A stretch of DNA of 7,134 nucleotides from Clostridium sp. CAG:451 (GTDB taxonomy: Bacteria; Bacillota_I; Bacilli_A; RF39; UBA660). Positions within the stretch are counted from its first letter, which is position 1. Every line of letters starts with the position of its first letter. Shown here piece by piece: positions 1 through 6,022 of the stretch. Position numbers and translations under genes: made by a program. A model generated the notes under the pieces. It did no database searches. It had not been told where the DNA came from and saw only the letters and a program-made list of their open reading frames with translations. The stretch covers positions 1 through 7,134 of the forward strand of contig FR901080.1 in NCBI GenBank assembly GCA_000438295.1, given 5' to 3'.

Positions 1-1
1 T

Positions 2-889
2 TACGAGTATACAATGAGTTATAAAAATGCTACAGATTCAACTGGATATTTAAATAATGGCTTGCATTGGTGGTTGTTGACACCTTATAGTACCTCGCGC
101 GTCTGTTACGTCAGCTGCTACAGCAATGTCGACCGCTTTGATTCGGTGTGTTCGTACGGCTCTCGCCCATCTATAAATCTAAAATCTGCTGTGAAAATTA
201 TAGACGGCGATGGAACTGTTGATAATCCGTACAGGCTTCAAGGTGATAATGATTCTCCAACAGGAGCATTGCTATCAACAAGATATAGTGGTGAATATAT
301 AAGCTTTGGAACTGGAGAAAACAATTTGTATCGAATAGTAAGTCATGAAAATGGAACTGGTACTAAAATAACAAGTGCTATACCTCTAAAGGATAGTGGT
401 AATTATAAAAAGATGTATTTTGGAAGTAATGTAACATTTTCTAAAGATAATACAATAGGAGCATTCTTAAATGGTGATTATTTGACAAGTGGTACCTATC
501 TAACTAGGGACCAAGTAAGTATGATAGAAGATAAAACAACATGGTATTTGGGAACTGTAGGATATGCAAGTTATAAATTAGCAAAATACCAAGATATAAC
601 AGGTAGCAATCTAACAACATCGACTACTACTGCCAAAATAGGGCTACTAAGAATTGGTGAATTAATGGCAGGACAATTTGATAAATATGGTAATAATACT
701 GGTTATTGGACATTAACACATGAAAGTACCTCGAGCGTCAGTAGCGTCGACTTCAACGGCGTTGTCGGCGGCGGTAGCCCGGTGCTTTCGTTCGGTTCTC
801 GCCCATCTATGAATCTAAAATCTAATGTAATAATAACTGGTGGTGATGGTACTAAGAATAGTCCGTTTCAAATTAAATTAGGTAGTTAG
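2..889 (+). CDS. Repeat surface-type protein with two DGR-like variable lectin/FGE-fold sites (5' truncated)
   Basis: This is the C-terminal part of a larger protein. The frame is open to the left edge of the window, and the ATG at 14 has no ribosome binding site, so I treat the gene as truncated. Counting from that ATG, residues 1-75 are the end of one domain (W19-W20 LLTP, then GSRPSINLKS, then the GDGT..NPY tail). Residues about 80-291 are a second copy ending GYWTLTHE, GSRPSMNLKS and GDGT..SPF. This arrangement resembles the DUF6273 domain of Firmicutes, which is related to the C-type-lectin/FGE fold; that assignment is from recall of the family pattern. Each copy carries a hypervariable segment, residues 29-48 and 241-260, immediately before the GSRPS motif, where DGR targets carry their binding surface. 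The role is probably a secreted or surface ligand-binding protein, but no signal peptide is visible because the 5' end is missing. The gene ends at a terminator and has no operon partner in view. Confidence 0.8.
   Translation, partial: YEYTMSYKNATDSTGYLNNGLHWWLLTPYSTSRVCYVSCYSNVDRFDSVCSYGSRPSINLKSAVKIIDGDGTVDNPYRLQGDNDSPTGALLSTRYSGEYISFGTGENNLYRIVSHENGTGTKITSAIPLKDSGNYKKMYFGSNVTFSKDNTIGAFLNGDYLTSGTYLTRDQVSMIEDKTTWYLGTVGYASYKLAKYQDITGSNLTTSTTTAKIGLLRIGELMAGQFDKYGNNTGYWTLTHESTSSVSSVDFNGVVGGGSPVLSFGSRPSMNLKSNVIITGGDGTKNSPFQIKLGS
89..187 (+). repeat. Variable repeat 1 (candidate DGR VR)
   Basis: These 33 codons align without gaps to 725-823. The variable core is 98-157, bounded by the shared AGTACCTCG on the left and TCTCGCCCATCTAT (161-174) on the right. 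The core is about 53% GC with only 9 adenines in 60 bases, inside a gene that is otherwise AT-rich. Third codon positions match those of the other copy in 19 of 20 core codons and are never A, while first and second positions are scrambled. That is what A-to-N mutagenesis of a template made of AAY codons produces. Confidence 0.78.
725..823 (+). repeat. Variable repeat 2 (candidate DGR VR)
   Basis: This is the second copy, offset 636 bp from the first. The variable core is 734-793, about 63% GC, with 7 adenines in 60 bases. Codons that contain no A and are identical in both copies (GTC at core codons 2, 5 and 11, GTG at 17, TCG at 19) act as an invariant skeleton between variable codons. The right flank, from TCTCGCCCATCTAT (797-810) to 823, differs from the first copy at only one base over 27, although the domains outside this stretch are clearly diverged. 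The copy lies close to the 3' end of the gene, as is usual for DGR targets. Confidence 0.78.
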
Positions 890-897
890 TAAATAAT

Positions 898-932
898 AGT
901 CATAAATATTTTATAAGTATTTATGACTTTTT
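898..932 (+). terminator. Rho-independent terminator of the variable-protein gene
   Basis: The arm AGTCATAAATA (898-908) pairs perfectly with TATTTATGACT (918-928). The stem can extend inward by a G-T and two A-T pairs to leave a three-base loop (912-914). A T run follows (928-932), then more T-rich sequence. The hairpin is AT-rich but long, as expected in this genome. It starts nine bases after the TAG stop (887-889). Confidence 0.82.
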
Positions 933-951
933 ATTATTCTTCTATCATAAT
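923..951 (+). promoter_or_regulatory. Possible promoter for the deacetylase-like gene
   Basis: ATGACT (923-928, 4/6 to the -35 consensus) and CATAAT (946-951, 5/6 to the -10) are 17 bp apart. The -35 would lie inside the 3' arm of the preceding terminator, and transcription would begin near 958, just ahead of the ribosome binding site. It is a weak match in an AT-rich gap, but the terminator before it means that the gene at 972 needs its own promoter. Confidence 0.42.
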
Positions 952-958
952 ATTACAT

Positions 959-963
959 AGGAG
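959..963 (+). promoter_or_regulatory. Ribosome binding site supporting the GTG start at 972
   Basis: AGGAG lies 8 bases before GTG at 972, and the next codons encode a lysine-rich start plus a hydrophobic segment. This supports the GTG as the true start over any later ATG. Confidence 0.75.
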
Positions 964-971
964 TTGATCTT

Positions 972-1838
972 GTGAAGAAAATAATAGAAATACTATTTGC
1001 TTGTCTTTTAGTATTTGCAAGTTTCTTTTATACTGATAAAGCTGTATCTATGATGGAAGATAAAGATCCAGTGATGATTAAAATAAAAAAAGAAAAGAAA
1101 TCATTAGAAGAAGAGTCTATTAATGCTAAAGTAAATGGAGAATACTTAGTACCAGGTTATAGTGGATTAGTAGTAGATTTAGATAAAAGTTTTAATAAGA
1201 TGAAAAAATATGGGGGATATAATGAGTCATTAATTGTCTTTAAAGAAAGTACTCCAACTATATCGGTAGATGAATATTATGATAAATATATAGTAAGTGG
1301 TAATGGCTTTACTAATTATATATCATTAGTATTTGAAATTACTGATAAGGAACTATTACCAAAAATAAAAGATATCCTAAAAGAAAATGATGTTAGAGCG
1401 ACATTCTTTGTAGATGGATTATTGTTAAAAGAAGATAACATTTTAATTACTAGTTTGTTACAGGACTTTCATGAGATAGAATTATTAAACTATAAGGGAA
1501 GTTATGATAGACTTATCTTTGAAGAGGCTCTTGATACTTTGCAAGTTATTGCTAATAGACGTGGTAAATACTGTCTTGCTAAATATGATCAAAAAGAAAT
1601 ATTAGAACTATGTAGTAAAGAAAAGATGCATACTATTATTCCAACTATCCAAATTAGTAGTAATCCATATCTTTCATTAAAAGGAAAACTAAGAGAAGGA
1701 TCAATCATTTCAATTACTCCTACTAAAGAAAATATCAGTGAGTTAGATGTGGTTGTTAAATATATAAAACAAAGGGGATATACCCTTGATACTTTAGAAC
1801 AATTACTTAGTGAAGCAAGAAATATTACGGAGAAGTGA
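972..1838 (+). CDS. Membrane-anchored polysaccharide-deacetylase-like protein, probably catalytically inactive
   Basis: The 288-residue protein starts with MKK and one hydrophobic segment (residues 4-20), a signal anchor or uncleaved signal peptide, so most of it should be outside the membrane. A charged linker (about 29-50) leads to a domain at about 115-280 that follows the NodB/polysaccharide deacetylase order: a strand ending in FEIT (121-124), then a helix and ATFFV (143-147), HEIELL (167-172), GSIISI (243-248) and the C-terminal helix with GYTLDTLEQLL. Family members normally have a catalytic/metal-binding TFDDGP at the first site, an H-x3-H in the second motif, RPPYG in the third and LHD in the fifth. 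Here these read FEIT, NYKGS, CLAKYD and ITP, so the metal triad and the catalytic base are missing. A glycan-binding or scaffold role is inference. It starts behind the preceding terminator, 58 bp before the PMM/PGM gene. Confidence 0.75.
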   Translation: MKKIIEILFACLLVFASFFYTDKAVSMMEDKDPVMIKIKKEKKSLEEESINAKVNGEYLVPGYSGLVVDLDKSFNKMKKYGGYNESLIVFKESTPTISVDEYYDKYIVSGNGFTNYISLVFEITDKELLPKIKDILKENDVRATFFVDGLLLKEDNILITSLLQDFHEIELLNYKGSYDRLIFEEALDTLQVIANRRGKYCLAKYDQKEILELCSKEKMHTIIPTIQISSNPYLSLKGKLREGSIISITPTKENISELDVVVKYIKQRGYTLDTLEQLLSEARNITEK

Positions 1839-1847
1839 TATTTCTTT

Positions 1848-1876
1848 TTCTATCTAGTTTAAACCTATGGTATAAT
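1848..1876 (+). promoter_or_regulatory. Extended -10 promoter of the cell-wall operon
   Basis: TGG followed by a perfect TATAAT (1871-1876) forms an extended -10 element. A poor -35 (TTCTAT, 1848-1853) is 17 bp upstream, as extended -10 promoters tolerate. Predicted initiation near 1883 leaves a leader of only about 14 bases with GGAG (1888-1891) before the ATG at 1897. Confidence 0.7.
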
Positions 1877-1896
1877 TTAAGAAGAATGGAGAAGAT

Positions 1897-3273
1897 ATGA
1901 TGAAAATAACAAAAGAAATAAATAAAGAAATATTTAGAGCATATGATATAAGAGGAATAGCAGATAGAGATTTAACAGATGATGTTATTTATACTATTGC
2001 TAGGAGTTTTGCTACTCATATTAGAAGAATGGGTAAAGATACTTGTGTAATAGGTCATGATAATAGATTATCATCAGAAAGAATTCATAAAGCTTTAACT
2101 AGTGGATTAATTGATAGCGGAGTTAATATTTTAGACTTAGAATTAACTACTACTCCAATGTATTATTATGCTTGTATCTATGAAAAAGTTTATTGTGGTA
2201 TTATGATAACAGCTAGTCATAATCCTAAAGAAGATAATGGACTTAAGTTTGCTTTTAAAGATTATTTGAATGCTAAGGGAGAAGAGATAACTGACTTCTA
2301 TGAAGAAACTATTAAAGGAGATTTCTTAGATGGAGTTGGTAGTGTTAGAAAGATAAATGTTAAAGAAGAATATTTTAAGGCTATTAATGATGGACTAGAG
2401 TTTGGTAATAAGAGAATAAAAGCGGTATTAGATCCAGGTAATGGAACGACATCAATAATATTGAAAGACTTATATAGTATGTTTCCAATTGATTTTACTA
2501 TTATTAATGGAGAAAGTGATGGAACATTTCCTAATCATCACCCAGATCCATCAATTGAAGCCAACTTAGAACAATTAAAAGCTAAAGTGTTAGAAACTGG
2601 AGCTGATATTGGTGTTAGCTTTGATGGGGATGGTGATAGAGTAGGAGTTATTACTAATGAAGGTAAGTTTTTACCATGCGACTATTATATGATTTTAATT
2701 ATTAGAGATATAATTGATAAAGTTAAGAATAAAACATTTCTATATGATGTAAAATGTAGTAAATCATTAGAAGATGAAATAATAAAACTAGGAGGTAGTC
2801 CTGTTTGCTATCGTACAGGTAACAGCTATACAAGAAGTAGAGTAGCAGAACTTGATATGCCTTTTGGTGGAGAACTATCAGGTCATGTCTATTTTAGAGA
2901 TAGATTTTTAGGCTTTGATAGTGGTTTATATGCTGGACTTAGAATAATAGAATTATTATCTAGAAATAGTAAAAATATAACAGAATTATTAAGTGGTATA
3001 AATCATTATGAAGCAACCCCAGAGTTAAAATATAAATCAACTGATGAGAAAAAGATAGAAGTAGTAGAAAAAGTTATAGAATATTGTAAGAAAAAGCATT
3101 ATAATATTAATACGATTGATGGTGTTAGAGTAACATTTACTGATGGATGGGCTAGTGTTAGATATAGTAATACAGGACCTAATATAACATCTAGATTTGA
3201 AGCTACTACTAAAGAAAGATTAGAAGAGATTAAATGTGAGTTTGAAAGTTTAATAGATAAATATAATAAATAG
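1897..3273 (+). CDS. Phosphomannomutase/phosphoglucomutase (alpha-D-phosphohexomutase family)
   Basis: This cytoplasmic enzyme interconverts hexose 1-phosphate and 6-phosphate, feeding nucleotide-sugar synthesis for wall or surface glycans. All four family landmarks are present in the 458-residue protein: the FRAYDIRG start (13-20); the active-site loop TASHNP (105-110) with phosphoserine Ser107; the Mg-binding loop DGDGDR (243-248); the sugar-recognition loop GELSGH (325-330); and the C-terminal phosphate-binding SNTGP...SRFEA (424-436). GELSGH, the FRAYDIRG start and the length fit the bacterial PMM/PGM (ManB/AlgC) branch better than GlmM, whose loop usually reads GEQSGH; which hexose it prefers cannot be read from sequence. 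The start is an ATGATG pair (1897 or 1900) behind GGAG, which is 5 or 8 bases away. It is the first gene of an operon; its TAG stop overlaps the murG ribosome binding site, which suggests coupled translation. Confidence 0.92.
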   Translation: MMKITKEINKEIFRAYDIRGIADRDLTDDVIYTIARSFATHIRRMGKDTCVIGHDNRLSSERIHKALTSGLIDSGVNILDLELTTTPMYYYACIYEKVYCGIMITASHNPKEDNGLKFAFKDYLNAKGEEITDFYEETIKGDFLDGVGSVRKINVKEEYFKAINDGLEFGNKRIKAVLDPGNGTTSIILKDLYSMFPIDFTIINGESDGTFPNHHPDPSIEANLEQLKAKVLETGADIGVSFDGDGDRVGVITNEGKFLPCDYYMILIIRDIIDKVKNKTFLYDVKCSKSLEDEIIKLGGSPVCYRTGNSYTRSRVAELDMPFGGELSGHVYFRDRFLGFDSGLYAGLRIIELLSRNSKNITELLSGINHYEATPELKYKSTDEKKIEVVEKVIEYCKKKHYNINTIDGVRVTFTDGWASVRYSNTGPNITSRFEATTKERLEEIKCEFESLIDKYNK

Positions 3274-3277
3274 GAGG
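3272..3277 (+). promoter_or_regulatory. murG ribosome binding site overlapping the upstream stop codon
   Basis: A perfect AGGAGG sits 6 bases before the ATG at 3284, and its first two bases are part of the TAG (3271-3273) that ends the mutase gene. This is the strongest Shine-Dalgarno sequence in the window and links translation of the two genes. Confidence 0.85.
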
Positions 3278-3283
3278 AGTCTT

Positions 3284-4360
3284 ATGAAAATAGCGATTAC
3301 AGCCGGTGGTACTGGAGGACATATTTTTCCAGCTTTAGCAATTATAAATAAGATTAAATCTCATGATAAGAATAGCGAGTTCTTATATTTTGGTACTACT
3401 GATCGAATGGAGAAAGATATTATTCCAGAAAAAGGTATACCTTATATTGGTATTCAAATGAAAGGGTTAAATAGAAAGAATATCTTAAAAAATATTACTG
3501 TTCTTAAAATATATTTAGCCGCCATTAAGAAAGCAGAAGTAGAACTTAAGAAATTTAAACCTGATATTGTAATAGGGGTAGGTGGTTATATCACGGCTCC
3601 TGTTTTGGTAGCGGCTAATCATCTTGGTATTAAAACTATAATTCATGAACAAAATTCTATTCCAGGTGTATCTAATAAACTACTATCTCACTTTGTTAAT
3701 AAGATTTGTGTCTCTTTTAAAGAAAGTGAAGCCTATTTTCCTAAGAAGAAAACTATTTATACTGGAAACCCTAGAAGTGAAGAAATTCTATCAATGGAAA
3801 AAGGAAAAAGAGAAGACTTTGGTTTTAATCATAAGAGTAAATTTATTATTCTTGTTATGGGTTCACTTGGTTCTTTAACAATGACTAAAAAAATGAAAGA
3901 GTTAATTCCTTCTTTTAAAGATAAAGACTATCAAGTATTAGTAGTAACAGGAAAAAATTATTATGATGATTATAAAGATGTTAAGACACCAACTAATGTT
4001 AAAATAGTACCGTTTTATGATGCTAAATATATGAAAGATGCTGATTTGATAATCACAAGAAGTGGAGCATCTACTATAGCCGAGGTAACTGCGTTACTAC
4101 TTCCATCTATTATGATACCAAGTCCTTATGTTACACATAATCATCAATATAAGAATGCTAAAGCTCTAGAAGATAAGAAAGCTTGTAAAATATTAGAAGA
4201 AAAAGACTTTTGTAAAGAAAATTTATTATCATTAATAGATGACTGTTTTAAAAAAGAAGTGTATAATGAAATGAGGAAAAATTTAAAAGAATTTTCTTGT
4301 CCAAATAGTGCAGAAACTATTTATAAGGAAATTATGAGATTAGTAAGGAATGAAGAATAA
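3284..4360 (+). CDS. murG: UDP-N-acetylglucosamine--N-acetylmuramyl-(pentapeptide) pyrophosphoryl-undecaprenol N-acetylglucosamine transferase
   Basis: MurG transfers GlcNAc from UDP-GlcNAc to lipid I on the inner membrane face, giving lipid II. The 358-residue length is typical. The N-terminal GT-B domain has the glycine-rich TAGGTGGH (6-13) with the conserved His13, GVGGY (98-102), and HEQN followed by PG.SNKLLS (121-135). The linker motif GNPR (161-164) leads to the C-terminal donor-binding domain with the G loop GSLGS (193-197), RSGASTIAE (259-267, with the conserved acidic Glu267) and PYVTHNHQYKNA (281-292), which contacts the uridine nucleotide. Catalytic and nucleotide-contacting positions appear intact. 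Its stop codon overlaps the murB start by one base (TAATG), so the two are translationally coupled. I am confident of the assignment. Confidence 0.97.
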   Translation: MKIAITAGGTGGHIFPALAIINKIKSHDKNSEFLYFGTTDRMEKDIIPEKGIPYIGIQMKGLNRKNILKNITVLKIYLAAIKKAEVELKKFKPDIVIGVGGYITAPVLVAANHLGIKTIIHEQNSIPGVSNKLLSHFVNKICVSFKESEAYFPKKKTIYTGNPRSEEILSMEKGKREDFGFNHKSKFIILVMGSLGSLTMTKKMKELIPSFKDKDYQVLVVTGKNYYDDYKDVKTPTNVKIVPFYDAKYMKDADLIITRSGASTIAEVTALLLPSIMIPSPYVTHNHQYKNAKALEDKKACKILEEKDFCKENLLSLIDDCFKKEVYNEMRKNLKEFSCPNSAETIYKEIMRLVRNEE

Positions 4361-5265
4361 TGGATATATTTTTAGAACAAGTAGAAGGAAAAGAACTAGG
4401 AAGAATTATATATGATGCTGATTTATCTAAGTATACCACTTATAAAGTAGGTGGTAAGGCAAGAGCTATAATTTATCCTAAAGATAGAAGATGTTTAGTT
4501 GAATTATGTAAGTTAATTAAGACTTATCATATTAAATATAAAATATTAGGAAATGGTAGTAATTTATTATTTAGTGATGAACTATATGATGGTGTTTTAA
4601 TAAAACTAGATGAATTTGATAAGATAGAATTTGTTCGTAATAAAGTTATTTGTGGAGCAGGAGCTTCTTTAATGAAAGTAGCTAGGGAAGCTATGAAACG
4701 AAGTCTAGCAGGAGTAGAGTTTGCATCTGGGATACCTGGTACTATTGGTGGAGCAATCTACATGAATGCTGGAGCTTATAAAAGTGATATGGGCTATATT
4801 ACTACTAATGTAACTGTTTTAACTAATGACTTAAAAATAATTACTTTAACTAATAGTGAGATGGACTTTCATTATAGAAGTTCATACTTACAAAAACATA
4901 AAGATTATATTTGCTTGGAAGCAGTATTAAAACTTACTAAAGGTGATAGAAAAGAAATAGAAGCTGTTACTAAAGAGCGAAGAGAGCGAAGAATGGAATC
5001 TCAACCTTTAGAATATCCTTCTGCTGGTAGTGTTTTTAGAAATCCAGAAGGAATGTATGCTGGAAAACTAATTGAAGACTTAGGACTTAAAGGATTAACT
5101 AAAGGTGGAGCAGAAGTAAGCTTAAAACATGCTAATTTTGTCATTAATAAAGATGGAGCAACTGCTAAAGATATTCATGATTTAATAGTATTTGTTCATG
5201 ATGCTGTTCTTGATAGATATGGTGTTGATTTAAAGATAGAACAAGAATTTGTTAATTGGGAGTAG
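4360..5265 (+). CDS. murB: UDP-N-acetylenolpyruvoylglucosamine reductase
   Basis: MurB uses NADPH and FAD to reduce UDP-GlcNAc-enolpyruvate to UDP-MurNAc in the cytoplasm, the second committed step of peptidoglycan precursor synthesis. The 301-residue protein shows the FAD-binding half with GNGSNLLF (64-71) and GIPGTIGGAIYMNAGAY (124-140). The substrate domain has YRSS (172-175), the catalytic serine in SAGSVFRNP (Ser224), GLKG..KGGAEVS.KHANFVIN (242-263), and a C-terminal Glu294 in the position of the catalytic glutamate. The length fits the short type II MurB of Firmicutes rather than the longer type I. The ATG overlaps the murG stop, with AAGGAA (4345-4350) 9 bases upstream inside murG. 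The divIB/ftsQ gene starts three bases after its stop. Confidence 0.97.
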   Translation: MDIFLEQVEGKELGRIIYDADLSKYTTYKVGGKARAIIYPKDRRCLVELCKLIKTYHIKYKILGNGSNLLFSDELYDGVLIKLDEFDKIEFVRNKVICGAGASLMKVAREAMKRSLAGVEFASGIPGTIGGAIYMNAGAYKSDMGYITTNVTVLTNDLKIITLTNSEMDFHYRSSYLQKHKDYICLEAVLKLTKGDRKEIEAVTKERRERRMESQPLEYPSAGSVFRNPEGMYAGKLIEDLGLKGLTKGGAEVSLKHANFVINKDGATAKDIHDLIVFVHDAVLDRYGVDLKIEQEFVNWE

Positions 5266-5268
5266 TCT

Positions 5269-5955
5269 ATGACAAAAATAAAGAAGAAAAAGAGGTTAAA
5301 ACTTATACCATTTTTACTATTTGTCTTAGTAATTGCTGCTACTTTCTTTCTAGTAGATGTTTTACTAGATACAAGGGTTGAAAATATAATAATAAAAGGT
5401 AATAAAATAGTAACTGATCAACAAATAATAGATGAAGCAGGTCTTAGGAATTATCCAAGCTTTTATAAAACCACTTCTTATAATATTAAAAAGGCTTTAG
5501 AAAAGAATTCCTTTATAAAAGAAGTTAAAGTTAAAAGAAGTTTTTATCATGTAATAACAATAGAAGTTAGTGAATATAAGGTATTATTAAAGAAAGAGAC
5601 AACTGGAAAATTAGTCTTAGAAAATATGAATGAAGTAACAACTGATCAAGAAATACCATACACAGTACCAAGATTAGTAAATGATGTACCTAAGAATAAA
5701 TATAGTAAATTATTAAAGAATCTTTTAAAAGTAAAAAGAAGTGTCAGAAGTAGTATTAGTGAGTTTTATTATGATCCTAATGAATTTGATAAAGATAGGT
5801 TCTTATTATATATGGATGATGGTAATAGTGTTTATTTAACTCTTACTAAATTTAGAATGATTAATTACTATAATGATGTTTTACCACAACTTGATGGTAA
5901 GAAAGGAATACTTTACCTAGATTCTGGAAATCACTTTCAAATTATGGAAAATTAG
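5269..5955 (+). CDS. divIB: Cell division protein FtsQ/DivIB
   Basis: This is a bitopic membrane protein of the divisome that, with FtsL and DivIC/FtsB, controls septal peptidoglycan synthesis. The 228 residues show a lysine-rich cytoplasmic tail (3-12), one transmembrane helix (about 13-34), then a POTRA domain (about 36-102: VENIIIKGNKIVTDQQI, then a helix, then FIKEVKVKRSFYHVITIEVSEY). A beta domain follows, with the late GNSVYLT and LDGKKGILYLDSG segments. Both tails are short for Gram-positive DivIB, which often runs beyond 260 residues. It starts 3 bp after murB with GGGAG (5258-5262) inside the murB end. The position after murG-murB matches the wall/division cluster of many Bacillota and supports a call that rests mainly on topology and the POTRA pattern. 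Confidence 0.88.
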   Translation: MTKIKKKKRLKLIPFLLFVLVIAATFFLVDVLLDTRVENIIIKGNKIVTDQQIIDEAGLRNYPSFYKTTSYNIKKALEKNSFIKEVKVKRSFYHVITIEVSEYKVLLKKETTGKLVLENMNEVTTDQEIPYTVPRLVNDVPKNKYSKLLKNLLKVKRSVRSSISEFYYDPNEFDKDRFLLYMDDGNSVYLTLTKFRMINYYNDVLPQLDGKKGILYLDSGNHFQIMEN

Positions 5956-5980
5956 GGTTTTATCTAATCCTTTTCTTTTC
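5951..5980 (+). terminator. Weak terminator-like hairpin after the cell-wall operon
   Basis: ATTAG (5951-5955) can pair with CTAAT (5964-5968) around an 8-base loop, followed by a pyrimidine stretch with two T4 runs interrupted by C. The stem is only 5 bp and includes the divIB stop codon, so some read-through into the next gene is likely. Confidence 0.3.
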
Positions 5981-5999
5981 TATTAAATTATGTTATAAT
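5971..5999 (+). promoter_or_regulatory. Extended -10 promoter of the amidoligase gene
   Basis: TGT directly precedes a perfect TATAAT (5994-5999). A weak -35 (TTTTCT, 5971-5976) is 17 bp upstream. Initiation near 6006 would give a leader of about 17 bases. The layout is very like that of the promoter at 1848-1876. Confidence 0.68.
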
Positions 6000-6013
6000 A
6001 TGCGGTACTGGTT

Positions 6014-6017
6014 GGTG
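6014..6017 (+). promoter_or_regulatory. Ribosome binding site supporting the GTG start at 6023
   Basis: GGTG (6014-6017, in GGTTGGTGAT) lies 5 bases before GTG at 6023. There is no ATG in frame until well inside the gene (about codon 26), and the promoter at 5994-5999 fits this start. Confidence 0.55.
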
Positions 6018-6022
6018 ATATT

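Noticed and set aside
14..16. ATG at 14 as the start of the variable-protein gene
   Set aside because: There is no Shine-Dalgarno sequence, the frame stays open to base 2, and a domain would begin in its middle; an internal methionine in a truncated gene is more likely.
89..823. The GC-rich islands as horizontally acquired or synthetic-looking inserts
   Set aside because: Their flanks are ordinary AT-rich host sequence in the same frame, they match each other codon by codon, and the excess GC is accounted for by loss of adenine at codon positions 1 and 2.
1839..1896. Terminator between the deacetylase-like gene and the mutase gene
   Set aside because: The pyrimidine-rich stretch has no hairpin in front of it; some read-through into the operon is possible in addition to the promoter at 1848-1876.
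3645..3878. A 77-codon open frame inside murG
   Set aside because: It lies in another frame of an intact murG whose motifs run continuously through it; the product has no family features and no ribosome binding site.
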